43,547 nt of DNA, from assembly GCA_040904765.1 (NCBI GenBank), contig JBBDST010000020.1:1-43547 (forward strand), given 5' to 3'. Below the pieces are notes generated by a model. That model saw only the letters and a list, made by a program, of their open reading frames with translations, searched no databases and was not told the DNA's origin. Positions within the stretch are counted from its first letter, which is position 1, and each line of letters opens with the position of its first letter. The translations under genes were made by a program, and so were the position numbers. Positions 1-7,983 of this stretch are shown here, in pieces. Source of the DNA: JBBDST01 sp040904765 (lineage in GTDB: Bacteria > Actinomycetota > Nitriliruptoria > Nitriliruptorales > Nitriliruptoraceae).

Positions 1-63
1 TTCACTTAAAAGGATGTGAAGGGGGCCACGTTTCATATCATGCGTTTACACGCATCACATGAA

Positions 64-1281
64 CTAGCCTGTTTGTTGTGCAGTGTATTCGTCATGCATT
101 TCGTTAAATGGCGCACAGTCGGTGGTTTCCACCCTGCTGGTCCCAAGCGGATGCGCCTCATTCAATGCTTGCGCTTCTTCGAACCATGAGGCAACCAACG
201 GACGTGCCTCCTCGGCCACTGCTGCTTCGACGGCCTTGGTCACGTCATCGCCCAGAAGTTCTTTACCGTAGAACCGTGCAACGACCTCGGGTGGGTGCAC
301 GAGGAGGCCCGGTTCGTTGAGGTCGTCGGTACCGATCTCCTCGATCGTCCGCATGTCATCACACCAGGTGAACTGCAGACTCATATCGGCTGCTTCACGC
401 ACCAGCCGTTCAACTTCCGCGCGTGTGGACTCGTTCAGGCTGTCGAGCCAGGTTTTGCTGGCGTGATAGGCGTACGGGTCTTGGCCAAGTGCACCAATAC
501 CAAACGCGGTGTAGTAAGGAACCTGATCTTCAATAGCACCCCAACCACCAACGGAGGTCAGAACGCCATCGATCACGCCCGTTTCAAGTGATGACGGGAC
601 ATCGGCGAACGCCAACGCGATCGCGTTTGCGCCCCACTTGCCAAGGACGGTCGGTTGAGTCACCGTGTCGAACGAACGGATATTCAAACCAACCAGGTCG
701 TCAGGTGTCGATGGGTGCGGGCCCTTCCCAGCGTAACCAAGAAAGAAGCTGGTACTGGCGTTTGCCAGGGTGATAACACCCAACGCTTCCATCCGTTCAC
801 GCAACAGAGCAAAGTGCTCGGTGTCATACAGGTTGGAAATTGCACCAGGCGTGGTCAGTGCGGCCGGCTGGTTGACAATACCGGCAGTCGGTTCGAACGG
901 AGCGTCCTTACCGTACTGACCGTTCACAAGTTCTACGTTGCCAAGTGCAGCTGCTTCCAGTGCGGTAGCGTTAGATGAGTACAGCGAACCCGCGTAGAAG
1001 AGACGCACTTCACTGCCAGGAATCGCCTCTTCGACTTGGTCCTTGAACCATTCAGCTGCGACCGAGTTTGGGTGCGGTGGCGGTCCGTGGTCGAACTGCC
1101 AACGAATAATCACAGGCTCGAGGTCTTCAGCTGGCTCGTCAGCTGGCTCGTCAGTGGTGTCGTCGCTTGGCTCAGGCGTGGCGTCACCATCGCCTTCGCT
1201 GCTACATGCAGCGAGGATGAGCATTAGCGCCATGACGGCTGCGACTACAGCCTTAGAGCGCTTCGATTTTTTAATTGCCAT
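64..1281 (-). CDS. dctP: TRAP transporter solute-binding lipoprotein, DctP family
   Basis: This is a 405-residue periplasm-type binding protein that would capture an organic acid for a TRAP (tripartite, ion-driven) importer. It opens with a basic stretch and a hydrophobic segment ending in the lipobox LAAC (Cys26), so it is probably a lipoprotein. An acidic, Pro/Thr-rich linker (about residues 28-54) follows, with a repeated EPADEPADEP unit. The DctP core then shows the GLNIRSF segment, whose Arg202 fits the family's carboxylate-binding arginine, and the downstream ADVPSSLETGVIDGV signature. A GGGAGG ribosome site lies 8 nt before the ATG. The membrane subunits (DctQ/DctM) are not in the window; they would lie to the left, beyond position 1. 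The substrate cannot be told from sequence. The family call is firm. Confidence 0.9.
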   Translation of the reverse strand: MAIKKSKRSKAVVAAVMALMLILAACSSEGDGDATPEPSDDTTDEPADEPAEDLEPVIIRWQFDHGPPPHPNSVAAEWFKDQVEEAIPGSEVRLFYAGSLYSSNATALEAAALGNVELVNGQYGKDAPFEPTAGIVNQPAALTTPGAISNLYDTEHFALLRERMEALGVITLANASTSFFLGYAGKGPHPSTPDDLVGLNIRSFDTVTQPTVLGKWGANAIALAFADVPSSLETGVIDGVLTSVGGWGAIEDQVPYYTAFGIGALGQDPYAYHASKTWLDSLNESTRAEVERLVREAADMSLQFTWCDDMRTIEEIGTDDLNEPGLLVHPPEVVARFYGKELLGDDVTKAVEAAVAEEARPLVASWFEEAQALNEAHPLGTSRVETTDCAPFNEMHDEYTAQQTG

Positions 1282-1417
1282 AGGTACTGCCTCCCATTCA
1301 TTAACTACGTGTTTCCCAGGTTCTTACTCGGAGCAAGAGCACAATCTCCGCAATTTCGCGTATCCCGTCACTCTTACAACTGACGTGCCCATTGGGGCAC
1401 GAAACTGATATGTCGTA

Positions 1418-1927
1418 TTAAAAGGGCTCGTTCGTCTCAGGGAACAAACCTTTGTCTTGTGGGGCGTCTCGCCGATAGACCATGGCAGTACGGTCGAAAC
1501 GGATCACAATCTCACCGCGCTGGTTCAATCCGCGGGTTTTGACGGACACGATCCCGACATTCGGACGCGACTTTGACTCGCGCACGTCGGTCACTAGCGA
1601 CTCGGCATAGAGCGTGTCGCCACCAAACACCGGATTGGGCAGTTCGATGTCGGTCCATCCCAGATTTGCCATCGCATTTTGACTGATATCACTGACCGAC
1701 ATACCTGCCACAAGCGCCAACGTGAACGCCGAGTTTACGAGCAACTGACCGAACTCTGAACGTTCGGCGTAGTGCTTATTAAAGTGCATCTGATTGGTGT
1801 TGAGCGTCAGCATCGTAAACCAGGCGTTATCGACATCGGTCACCGTACGGCCAAGTCCGTGACGATAAACGTCGCCCACCGTGAAGTCTTCGAGGTAGCG
1901 TCCAGTCCAACCCTCAACTACTGCCAT
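1418..1927 (-). CDS. MaoC-like hot-dog dehydratase/hydratase
   Basis: A 169-residue single hot-dog-fold protein of the MaoC/(R)-enoyl-CoA hydratase superfamily, expected to add water to, or remove it from, a CoA thioester. The N-terminal GRYLEDFTVGDVYRHGLGRT and the hydratase region NTNQMHFNKHYAERSEFG fit the family, followed by LVNSAFTLALVAG. In classical R-hydratases the catalytic motif is D-x-N-P-(I/L)-H. Here it reads N-T-N-Q-M-H, so the His is kept but the Asp position is Asn. Related short MaoC proteins vary at this site, so activity cannot be assumed or excluded. A good sigma70-type promoter with a dyad precedes it. A short inverted repeat, GTGCCC-attg-GGGCAC at 1385-1400, lies after the stop but has no T-tract. 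The substrate is unknown. Confidence 0.85.
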   Translation of the reverse strand: MAVVEGWTGRYLEDFTVGDVYRHGLGRTVTDVDNAWFTMLTLNTNQMHFNKHYAERSEFGQLLVNSAFTLALVAGMSVSDISQNAMANLGWTDIELPNPVFGGDTLYAESLVTDVRESKSRPNVGIVSVKTRGLNQRGEIVIRFDRTAMVYRRDAPQDKGLFPETNEPF

Positions 1928-1957
1928 AGTCGGCTTCTCCCCAAGTCTACGTATCCG

Positions 1958-1975
1958 ACTTCACTCCCATGAAGT
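1958..1975. promoter_or_regulatory. Dyad (candidate operator) at the MaoC-gene start site
   Basis: ACTTCA-ctccca-TGAAGT is a perfect 6+6 inverted repeat. It lies directly downstream of the predicted -10 box, where transcription of the MaoC-like gene should start. That placement suits a repressor operator. No regulator gene lies beside it, so the binding protein is unknown, and a 6-bp arm can arise by chance. Confidence 0.4.
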
Positions 1976-1981
1976 GTGATC

Positions 1982-2010
1982 AAGATAGGGCTCTTGCAGG
2001 CCTGCGTCAA
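1982..2010 (-). promoter_or_regulatory. Sigma70-type promoter of the MaoC-like gene
   Basis: Read on the minus strand: TTGACG (-35, 2005-2010), a 17-bp spacer, then TATCTT (-10, 1982-1987). Both boxes are close to consensus and the spacing is ideal. It sits about 55 bp before the ATG of the MaoC-like gene. Confidence 0.65.
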
Positions 2011-2301
2011 GTGTCGTAGGCAAAACCGACGACCCTTGTAGTTGACTGTTGTCGAGAAACATCGATTAGCCGTGGATGCTCTTCACGGCCGAAACACGGG
2101 CCAATCGCAACGTGGCCGGCCGTTTGAACGCGCATCTGAAGCCGACAATAAGAAAGAACCTATTCAGCACGCAGTTTGTTTACGCGGAACATGAACCGTC
2201 AGAATCGAACAGGGCAGTGCAAATCGCAATACCCTACTTCGTCTGCCTGGCATGACTCCTGCCACATCGACGACAATCCTTCCCGACCCTGGCCGTCACT
2301 T
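2011..2301. other. Intergenic stretch without recognised features
   Basis: About 290 bp between the MaoC promoter and the end of the acyltransferase gene. The short reading frames here show no recognisable domain or ribosome site, and I see no strong hairpin followed by a T-run. Confidence 0.5.
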
Positions 2302-4428
2302 TTACTTCAAGGCGTCTTGGATCGCCTGATCGAGCCATTCGGACAGACTGTCGACATAAGTGGCAGTCAGATGTGAGCCCTGGCGATACACCAAAACGTT
2401 GCCCACCACGGCGGAGCAGATATCGGCGCGGCAGATTCCGTCCTGCAAATCGACCGGCCGGGCACGCGGGGCGTGTCGAAGTGCTTCGAGCTGTACAGGC
2501 GCGGCACTTGCCCCGATCGCAGCGTTCCGACTGAAATCGCACGCACTCAAGTTGTCCAGGTTCTCAGCCACACAATCTGGCACATTCATCGGAGGTGCAG
2601 CGTTGTCAAAGACAACGAGGACATCGATGCCGCGAGCATCGAGTGCATCCCATGTGCTGGCGAGGTCTTCGATCATGAGTCGGCGACCAGCAGCCAGATC
2701 GGCCTTTGGCGTGTATGCAGATTTTGCCGCCTGGGATGTGATCACAATATCGATGTCGTTGGCACCAAGAAGTTTTGCGAAACGAAGTTCGTTGTGTGCG
2801 ATACAGGGACGATTAGGTTCTTCGTTTTGTAGTCGCATTGGGACCTGTGAAAGCGCACAACCGCTTTTCAAGTAGGTGATTACGCGCCATCCGCGCTGAT
2901 CGGCAATCTGCTGAATTGCGGGCAACCACTGGTGCATCTTGGAGTCACCAACGACAGCAACGGTGGTTTCCGCATGCGCTGGGCCATAAAGACAAGGTTC
3001 TAACGCGACCGCTTCGAGAGATAAGATGCAGCGGTTGCCGTCAAGTTCTGCCACGTCCTGAAGCGCTTCGATTGGCCCGGGCACAAATGTCACGGAACCA
3101 TCGGCGTTCAGCAAATTCGTAGTCGTGTCCGAATTGTTCGATACACCAGTTCCTGCAGCGTCTTTCAGCGCGTGAGCGCCAATAGGAACGACGGTCGAAT
3201 CAGATTGAGCCACTGAAGCCGGCAAAGCTAAGAGGACAGCAACCGCCGCGGTTAAAGCAACCGCCGTGCAGGTAAAAGCCAGCACAGCGTTACGCCGGAA
3301 GTTGTCTGCCAACGCAGGCCAATGATGGATAGGCCGCTCAATCAAACGAAACGTCAGCCATGCCGGAACACCCGATGCAATCACGACGACCACACCCAAC
3401 ATGACTGGTAGTGGCTGGCCAGGTTCGGCCCATATTTCGCGTGCACCGACAAGTAAGGGCCAGTGCCACAGATACAAAGAGTAAGACAGGCCGCCGATTG
3501 CAGTCATGGGTCGATTGGTGAGCAATCGGCTGACCCCGGGAGTGATATGCCCTGCACCGGCAGCGATCACCGCTGCAGCTCCAAGCGTCGGGATGAGCGC
3601 TGCGGCCCCTGGGAAGGCAGTTGTCGCATCAAAAGTGAATGCCGCATAAAAAATTGCGAGTAGCCCTCCCGCAGCCAAAAGTTTGCTCACGAGCACTGGC
3701 AGATCCGCCGCACGCCCGATTCCAAAGGCCAACATGGCACCAATGGCCAACTCCCATATGCGGGTAGTAGTCACAAAGTAGGCGCGGCTTGGTGACGCGA
3801 AGGTCAACTGCACCGACCACAGAAGAGAAGCGCCAGCGAGCACTCCGATACCTGTCAGCAGCAGTTGGCGTAGCGGCCACCCGGTGCGTCGGTGCAGTTG
3901 CACGAGCACCAGCAGCAGCAACGGCCACACCACATAAAACTGTTCCTCGACGGCAAGCGTCCAAAAATGTTGGACAGGACTCGGGGCTACATCTGCCGCC
4001 AAATAGTCGACTGCTTGGCCTGCCAGCCGCCAGTTGGTCACATAGAGCGCACTGGTCACCAGATCCCAGGCGATGGTTACCCAACGCGTGACCGGTATCA
4101 CCGCGACGGTGACGGCTGCACTTGCGAGTAGGACCACCGATGACGCGGGCAGAAGACGGCGTGCTCGCCGCGAGTAAAACGACGCCAAATTGAGCGTTCC
4201 AGTCCTCTCGACTTCTTTGAGAAGGATGCCGGTAATGAGGAATCCCGAGATGACAAAGAACACGTCGACACCAATGAAACCGCCGGCCAACTGTGGAATG
4301 CCAGCGTGGTAGCCCAGCACAAGAAGGACAGCGACTGCTCGAAGGCCTTCAATGTCCTGCCGAAACTGGGAACGCCCTGAGATGGCAGATGGCGCCACCT
4401 CAGGTGACGGACCGGTAGCTGCGGTCAT
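2302..4428 (-). CDS. OafA-type membrane O-acyltransferase with C-terminal SGNH domain
   Basis: A 708-residue two-domain envelope enzyme. Residues about 20-400 form the acyltransferase-3 domain with about ten membrane helices. It carries the catalytic-type His41 in LGYHAG, then GVDVFFVISGFLITG and the arginine cluster SRRARRLLPA. A linker leads to an extracytoplasmic SGNH domain (about 470-708) with the nucleophile block VVGDSKMHQW and the terminal His686 in GSHLTATY. Such proteins take acyl groups across the membrane and put them on cell-surface glycans. The DxxH pair usual near the SGNH C terminus appears altered: the residue three before His is Gln683. The gene stands alone between two intergenic stretches. 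The acceptor glycan is unknown. Confidence 0.9.
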   Translation of the reverse strand: MTAATGPSPEVAPSAISGRSQFRQDIEGLRAVAVLLVLGYHAGIPQLAGGFIGVDVFFVISGFLITGILLKEVERTGTLNLASFYSRRARRLLPASSVVLLASAAVTVAVIPVTRWVTIAWDLVTSALYVTNWRLAGQAVDYLAADVAPSPVQHFWTLAVEEQFYVVWPLLLLVLVQLHRRTGWPLRQLLLTGIGVLAGASLLWSVQLTFASPSRAYFVTTTRIWELAIGAMLAFGIGRAADLPVLVSKLLAAGGLLAIFYAAFTFDATTAFPGAAALIPTLGAAAVIAAGAGHITPGVSRLLTNRPMTAIGGLSYSLYLWHWPLLVGAREIWAEPGQPLPVMLGVVVVIASGVPAWLTFRLIERPIHHWPALADNFRRNAVLAFTCTAVALTAAVAVLLALPASVAQSDSTVVPIGAHALKDAAGTGVSNNSDTTTNLLNADGSVTFVPGPIEALQDVAELDGNRCILSLEAVALEPCLYGPAHAETTVAVVGDSKMHQWLPAIQQIADQRGWRVITYLKSGCALSQVPMRLQNEEPNRPCIAHNELRFAKLLGANDIDIVITSQAAKSAYTPKADLAAGRRLMIEDLASTWDALDARGIDVLVVFDNAAPPMNVPDCVAENLDNLSACDFSRNAAIGASAAPVQLEALRHAPRARPVDLQDGICRADICSAVVGNVLVYRQGSHLTATYVDSLSEWLDQAIQDALK

Positions 4429-4771
4429 CCGAACTCCGACTGCTGTGATAGCCGTATTGTGGCTAGCCGACCCAGCCGCAGCTCCAACGAGCCAGAGTCG
4501 AGCTTATGACCAACTAAAACGCTTGTAGTGTCCATGAAAATTACGCCCCTGCGCTTGGTGCGTCAAGCGAGTCCAGACCAACAAACAACGGCGATAACTA
4601 GCACTGTCGCCGGTCTGCCCGATGGGCAAAGGCCGGTTCGTACAGCGGCCCGATCAGCCACTTAGTCCCCGTCTGGTCGCGTGTGCCGGTAGGTGCGCAT
4701 CATTGTGGGAGATGGCGACTGTTTGCCACATGCGCGCAGAGCAATCAAAGTGGCAACGGGCAAACGCTCAT
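4429..4771. other. Intergenic region upstream of the acyltransferase
   Basis: About 340 bp with no supported gene. It must hold the acyltransferase promoter (minus strand), but I could not pick out convincing -35/-10 boxes. The small open frames show no domain or ribosome site. Confidence 0.45.
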
Positions 4772-4801
4772 AACTTAACCAAGAAAAACTTAACCAAGAA
4801 A
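4772..4801. repeat. Two tandem copies of a 15-bp AT-rich unit
   Basis: AACTTAACCAAGAAA occurs twice in a row (4772-4786 and 4787-4801) with no mismatch. It lies just beyond the tRNA terminator, so on the minus strand it begins in the terminator's T-rich tail. It looks like a local slippage duplication; no function is evident. Confidence 0.8.
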
Positions 4802-4802
4802 A

Positions 4803-4829
4803 CAAAAACCGCCCCAAATTGAGGCGGTT
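4803..4829 (-). terminator. Rho-independent terminator of tRNA-Ala
   Basis: On the minus strand AACCGCC and GGCGGTT form a 7-bp stem around a 9-nt loop, followed at once by TTTGTTTTC. It begins a few bases after the tRNA 3' end, so it should end the tRNA transcript. Confidence 0.85.
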
Positions 4830-4836
4830 CCTGGCG

Positions 4837-4910
4837 TGGAGGTGATCGGATTTGAACCGACGGCCCCTTCGTTGCGAACGAAGTGCTCTGCCGAACTGAG
4901 CTACACCCCC
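4837..4910 (-). tRNA. tRNA-Ala (anticodon CGC)
   Basis: A 74-nt cloverleaf: acceptor GGGGGTG pairs with CACCTCC, D arm GCTC/GAGC, anticodon arm CTTCG-TTCGCAA-CGAAG, and T arm with TTCAAAT in a GTCGG/CCGAT stem. The loop places CGC as anticodon, reading GCG (Ala). The G3:U70 wobble pair, the main identity signal for alanyl-tRNA synthetase, is present, with A73 as discriminator. The 3' CCA is not encoded and would be added after transcription. Confidence 0.97.
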
Positions 4911-4993
4911 CAAAACCACTTTGCGGACGCGCGAAGCATCATCTGGGCGAACTGCGTGAATAGCATAGCGTTGATGTGCTTATGCACTAATCC

Positions 4994-5332
4994 TCACATG
5001 GCCCATCCAAACCCTGAAACGAATAGCCACAACGCAAATACGCCGCTGAGTACGGTGACAAGGACATTTTTCATGGTCAGTACGACCACGAGTGCTACAG
5101 CTGCTGCTGCGGTGCGCGGGGTGATCAAAGAAATCTGCTCATCGACATAAAACAGGCGCGGTGCCAAAAGGGCAGCCAGCACCGCAGCCGGGATCATGCG
5201 AAGCATGGTCTGAACGAGATCAGGAACCTCACCAAGTTTTGATGCCAGCAGGAGAAAACTGCCTCGCAACAGATAAGTCATCACCCCGCAAACGACCGTG
5301 GCGAGCCAAAAAAAACTGGTAAGCGATCTCAT
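4994..5332 (-). CDS. azlD: AzlD-family small subunit of a branched-chain amino acid exporter
   Basis: A 112-residue protein with three to four hydrophobic segments (FFWLATVVCGVMTYLLRG, MLRMIPAAVLAALLAP, AAAAVALVVVLTMKN, VLVTVLSGVFALWLF). Length and the 'MTYLLR' and 'P.A.LAAL..P' patterns fit AzlD. AzlD works with AzlC as a two-part exporter of branched-chain amino acids or their analogues. Its ATG overlaps the stop of the upstream azlC by 4 bp (ATGA at 5329-5332), so the two are translated together. Confidence 0.9.
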   Translation of the reverse strand: MRSLTSFFWLATVVCGVMTYLLRGSFLLLASKLGEVPDLVQTMLRMIPAAVLAALLAPRLFYVDEQISLITPRTAAAAVALVVVLTMKNVLVTVLSGVFALWLFVSGFGWAM

Positions 5333-6102
5333 GAGGGGCGCCGGTTTTGTGCCACGATCGTTGCCGCGGTACCCGCCACAATGCCCGAAAGTGCGCCGAC
5401 CAAAATGCCAAGATTGGCCGGCATCCCTGCAGCTGCTAACGCGACACCGCCACCAAACAGGGCAGCAATAACCATTGGGGCAGAACGCAACACCGGGAAA
5501 AGTAACGCCAGAATCATCATTGGGACGGCAAAGTCCATCGGTACCTGTTCAGGGATGCTGTCGCCGGCAAAGAACCCAAGTGAGGTGCCGATAACCCACG
5601 ACAGTACCGAGATGACACCGATTCCCATGGAGTAAGCCCAAAAAGGTGACGAGTCGAAGTTAGGATCAGTCGTCCGCGAGATGGTGCGAGCGAACAAGGT
5701 GTCCGTGAGAAAATAGGTTAATGACGCCCGACGTATGAACGACTCGTGGCGCATGAACGTGCTGAAGGTCGCCGAATACAGCAGGTATCGGAGATTGATC
5801 ATCATCACGGTCACCATGACAATTATCAGCGGCGCTCGGACACTGATCAGTTCCACTGCAGCGATCTGTGCCATACCTGAGAACATAACTGTCGAACTGG
5901 CCAGTGCTTCGGCGTAGCCGAAACCTGCACCGGCGATAGCGATTCCGGTAACTGCGCCAGTCGGCAAGAGGCCCACAAAAATCGGTGTGGCGTCACGCAT
6001 CCCTTCACGAAAACTGGCGCGCAATGACGCTAAGGGTTCAGACATCCCCAGTGCTGCTTTCTCCCATCGCGCCCGCATGTCCCGATCAAGGCAGGCTTGC
6101 AC
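5329..6102 (-). CDS. azlC: AzlC-family large subunit of a branched-chain amino acid exporter
   Basis: A 257-residue inner-membrane protein. The AzlC signatures are visible: FREGMRDATPIFVGLLPTG near the N terminus, then STVMFSGMAQIAAVEL and MMINLRYLLYSATF. Several further membrane helices follow. The family exports branched-chain amino acids together with AzlD, encoded directly downstream. The start is uncertain: the open frame also offers ATG codons at residues 10 and 20, and the residue-20 ATG (MSEPLASL) has a GGGAGAAAG-like sequence upstream. No lrp-like regulator is adjacent. Confidence 0.9.
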   Translation of the reverse strand: MQACLDRDMRARWEKAALGMSEPLASLRASFREGMRDATPIFVGLLPTGAVTGIAIAGAGFGYAEALASSTVMFSGMAQIAAVELISVRAPLIIVMVTVMMINLRYLLYSATFSTFMRHESFIRRASLTYFLTDTLFARTISRTTDPNFDSSPFWAYSMGIGVISVLSWVIGTSLGFFAGDSIPEQVPMDFAVPMMILALLFPVLRSAPMVIAALFGGGVALAAAGMPANLGILVGALSGIVAGTAATIVAQNRRPS

Positions 6103-6180
6103 GTCTCATATTGTGACTCGACTTTACCGCGTGCTTGAACGCAAAAGCCACTTCACTGCCGCCAAAACCCGTAACGTCGG

Positions 6181-6660
6181 TCACTGTGCCCGATACGACC
6201 GCAAACGCACTGTTCGGCTCTCTTGGGCGCTGCCTTTTGCAGCAACCGGTCCGCCTGCGTCGCCTCGGTATGTCTGTAGTTCACGAACCACAATCCCGGC
6301 ATGATCACGTTGGCGTTTCGCTTGCCGAAGTACTGCGGCATACCCCACGGTAAGGCCGATCGTGGCTGCAAACAAAAGCCACATCCAACCACCAAAAATT
6401 AGTGCGGCCACCCCAGCCACCGCCACACTCCGCACAGCTGTGGAAAACAGTTGCAACCGCCGCTGTTTGAGGGCAGACACACGTCGCGCCACATGCTGCT
6501 GTTCATGCCCGACAACGCTGTCATGATCACCGGCAAGTACGTCCATGGCGCGCTCAAATCCGTTAACCGTCCGCTGCGGGTGTTCCTGTCGGCGACGGAC
6601 CCCAAGCGGGACAAGCAGCACAGCCCAGACCAAAAAGATAAGGAGGAGCGCTTGAGTCAC
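6181..6660 (-). CDS. Three-helix membrane protein resembling actinobacterial GlpR/SepX (Rv0996-like)
   Basis: A 159-residue membrane protein. It has an N-terminal helix (residues about 3-20, ALLLIFLVWAVLLVP followed by RRR), a charged cytoplasmic stretch (about 23-72), two close helices (about 76-112), and a basic tail. This topology and the position two genes downstream of galU match, as I recall them, GlpR of corynebacteria and Rv0996 of mycobacteria. Those act as the membrane receptor of the MoeA-like division protein Glp. The upstream neighbour here is exactly such a MoeA-like protein. The function is inferred from topology and gene order, since the primary sequence gives no catalytic motif. 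A rimJ gene, which I recall at this place in mycobacteria, is absent. Confidence 0.6.
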   Translation of the reverse strand: MTQALLLIFLVWAVLLVPLGVRRRQEHPQRTVNGFERAMDVLAGDHDSVVGHEQQHVARRVSALKQRRLQLFSTAVRSVAVAGVAALIFGGWMWLLFAATIGLTVGYAAVLRQAKRQRDHAGIVVRELQTYRGDAGGPVAAKGSAQESRTVRLRSYRAQ

Positions 6661-6759
6661 AGTGTCACCACATTGTGCGAGCAGCTACCAGCACCATTGG
6701 CTGGGTTTTTTGGGACGCTAACACGCTGGGCTTCAGCGACGAAGGAGGTTTAACCGGCT

Positions 6760-7983
6760 TTATTCGCCGGCAAGTTCAACCGCCACAACTGCTCCAACAG
6801 GGTAACCCGCCTGACCTGATGCCATCTTCAGATAGCCGTCTGTTTGTGACACCGTCACACTAGAAATGACAGTGTTCTCACTTAGTGGCCGCGCAGTCCA
6901 TTCTCCTGCCATCCGTTGCAGACGCACCGCGACATACCGGTCTAACGTCGCGTCAGCTACCACCGGCTCAGTCAGCCGCGCAGACAAGCTTGGTCGAGCT
7001 CCGTCGCGACGGCCCTGCAGATGCCTCACCACAGGGCGAAGCAGCAATTCAAACTCACGGTGTGCTGACCCAGGCAAATTGGAGACTGCAACAACCGGAC
7101 AAGATCCGACCATCCCAAACAATTGGTTCTGACACGACTCGACCGCTATAGAACGCACCGACGCCGATCCAACTGAAGACAAAACGGCTGCTACTCGCGG
7201 TTGCGTACGTGCACGGGTACCGCCCACCAAAATAATGAGATCAGCGCGCCCAAGATTCGCGTCAAGCGTCAGTGCGAGCGCATCTCGCGTCGCAGAAGTT
7301 TCTTCGCCAAGGAACACCATGGCGCCGAGTGAACGGACATGCGCTGCGACCATCATGGTGACTGCTCGGGTATCACTGGCCTGCGTACCGGCGAATCCGG
7401 TGCTGTCGGCTTGTGCGAGGCCGAGTACGACGATGCGCGGCGCAGGCACACACAAGACGTGGTCCACACCTGCAGTTGCCAACAATGCCACATCAGCGGG
7501 AGTCACCATATGGCCTTTGACGGCCAACAGTTGCTGCGGTGCGATGTCACTACCGGCGGTTGCTACCTGTTGACCTGCCGGTACTGGACTGGTAACCACA
7601 AACGGTCGTGACTCAGCGAACGTTGCTGACACAGGTAACACTGCGTCATAGCCGTAGGGCAACGGTTCGCCTTGACGTACCCGCGGCGCGACGATGGGCG
7701 ACTGCATATCTGATGCGACGGATGCAGCGCCGGTCACCTGCAAAGCAACCGGACGACGAATTGCCGCGCCAACTGTGTCGTTGGCACGCACCGCGACTCC
7801 ATCGCATGCGGCGACCGTGTCACGCGGTGAGGCATTGACGCTGACAACATCGACACTCAACACGAGCCCGACCGCATCGTAGATACCAACTGCTAAAGCT
7901 TCGTTAACGGGTAAGGCCGCCAACACATCGGCAAGGTGTTGCGCTAAAGACAGCAGCGTAGGTTCGGACCCGTTTGTGCTCAC
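6760..7983 (-). CDS. MoeA/gephyrin-like protein with degenerate active site (Glp-like)
   Basis: A 407-residue protein with the MoeA domain order. Recognisable remnants are CDGVA (for the usual MDGYA, residues 60-64), GEPLPYGYDAV (105-115), AGSDI (143-147) and SNLPGSA (301-307; family LPGNP). The catalytic motifs are gone: the GGVSVG site reads VGGTRART (253-260), and the GDEL-type segment after the strand IVVLGLA is missing. Molybdopterin molybdenumtransferase activity is therefore unlikely. The gene starts with GTG, overlaps the galU stop by 4 bp, and precedes a GlpR-like membrane protein. In corynebacteria the equivalent pair links FtsZ to the membrane. I infer a gephyrin-like scaffold in cell division; a divergent molybdenum-cofactor enzyme remains the alternative. 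Confidence 0.75.
   Translation of the reverse strand: MSTNGSEPTLLSLAQHLADVLAALPVNEALAVGIYDAVGLVLSVDVVSVNASPRDTVAACDGVAVRANDTVGAAIRRPVALQVTGAASVASDMQSPIVAPRVRQGEPLPYGYDAVLPVSATFAESRPFVVTSPVPAGQQVATAGSDIAPQQLLAVKGHMVTPADVALLATAGVDHVLCVPAPRIVVLGLAQADSTGFAGTQASDTRAVTMMVAAHVRSLGAMVFLGEETSATRDALALTLDANLGRADLIILVGGTRARTQPRVAAVLSSVGSASVRSIAVESCQNQLFGMVGSCPVVAVSNLPGSAHREFELLLRPVVRHLQGRRDGARPSLSARLTEPVVADATLDRYVAVRLQRMAGEWTARPLSENTVISSVTVSQTDGYLKMASGQAGYPVGAVVAVELAGE

Noticed and set aside
1..36. Possible start of a further TRAP subunit gene on the minus strand (ATG at 36, MKRGPLHILLSE)
   Set aside because: There is no ribosome-binding site, only 12 codons are visible, and the residues do not show a DctQ-like start.
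1131..1165. Direct repeat of GCTGGCTCGTCA-type units
   Set aside because: It is the coding sequence for the low-complexity EPADEPADEP linker of the TRAP binding lipoprotein, a common feature of such linkers.
1385..1400. GTGCCC-attg-GGGCAC hairpin after the MaoC-like gene as a terminator
   Set aside because: The stem is only 6 bp and no T-run follows on the minus strand, so it is not listed as a separate feature.
6760..7983. Calling the MoeA-like gene a functional molybdopterin molybdenumtransferase
   Set aside because: The GGVSVG and GDEL-type motifs are missing, and no other molybdenum-cofactor gene is present in the window.
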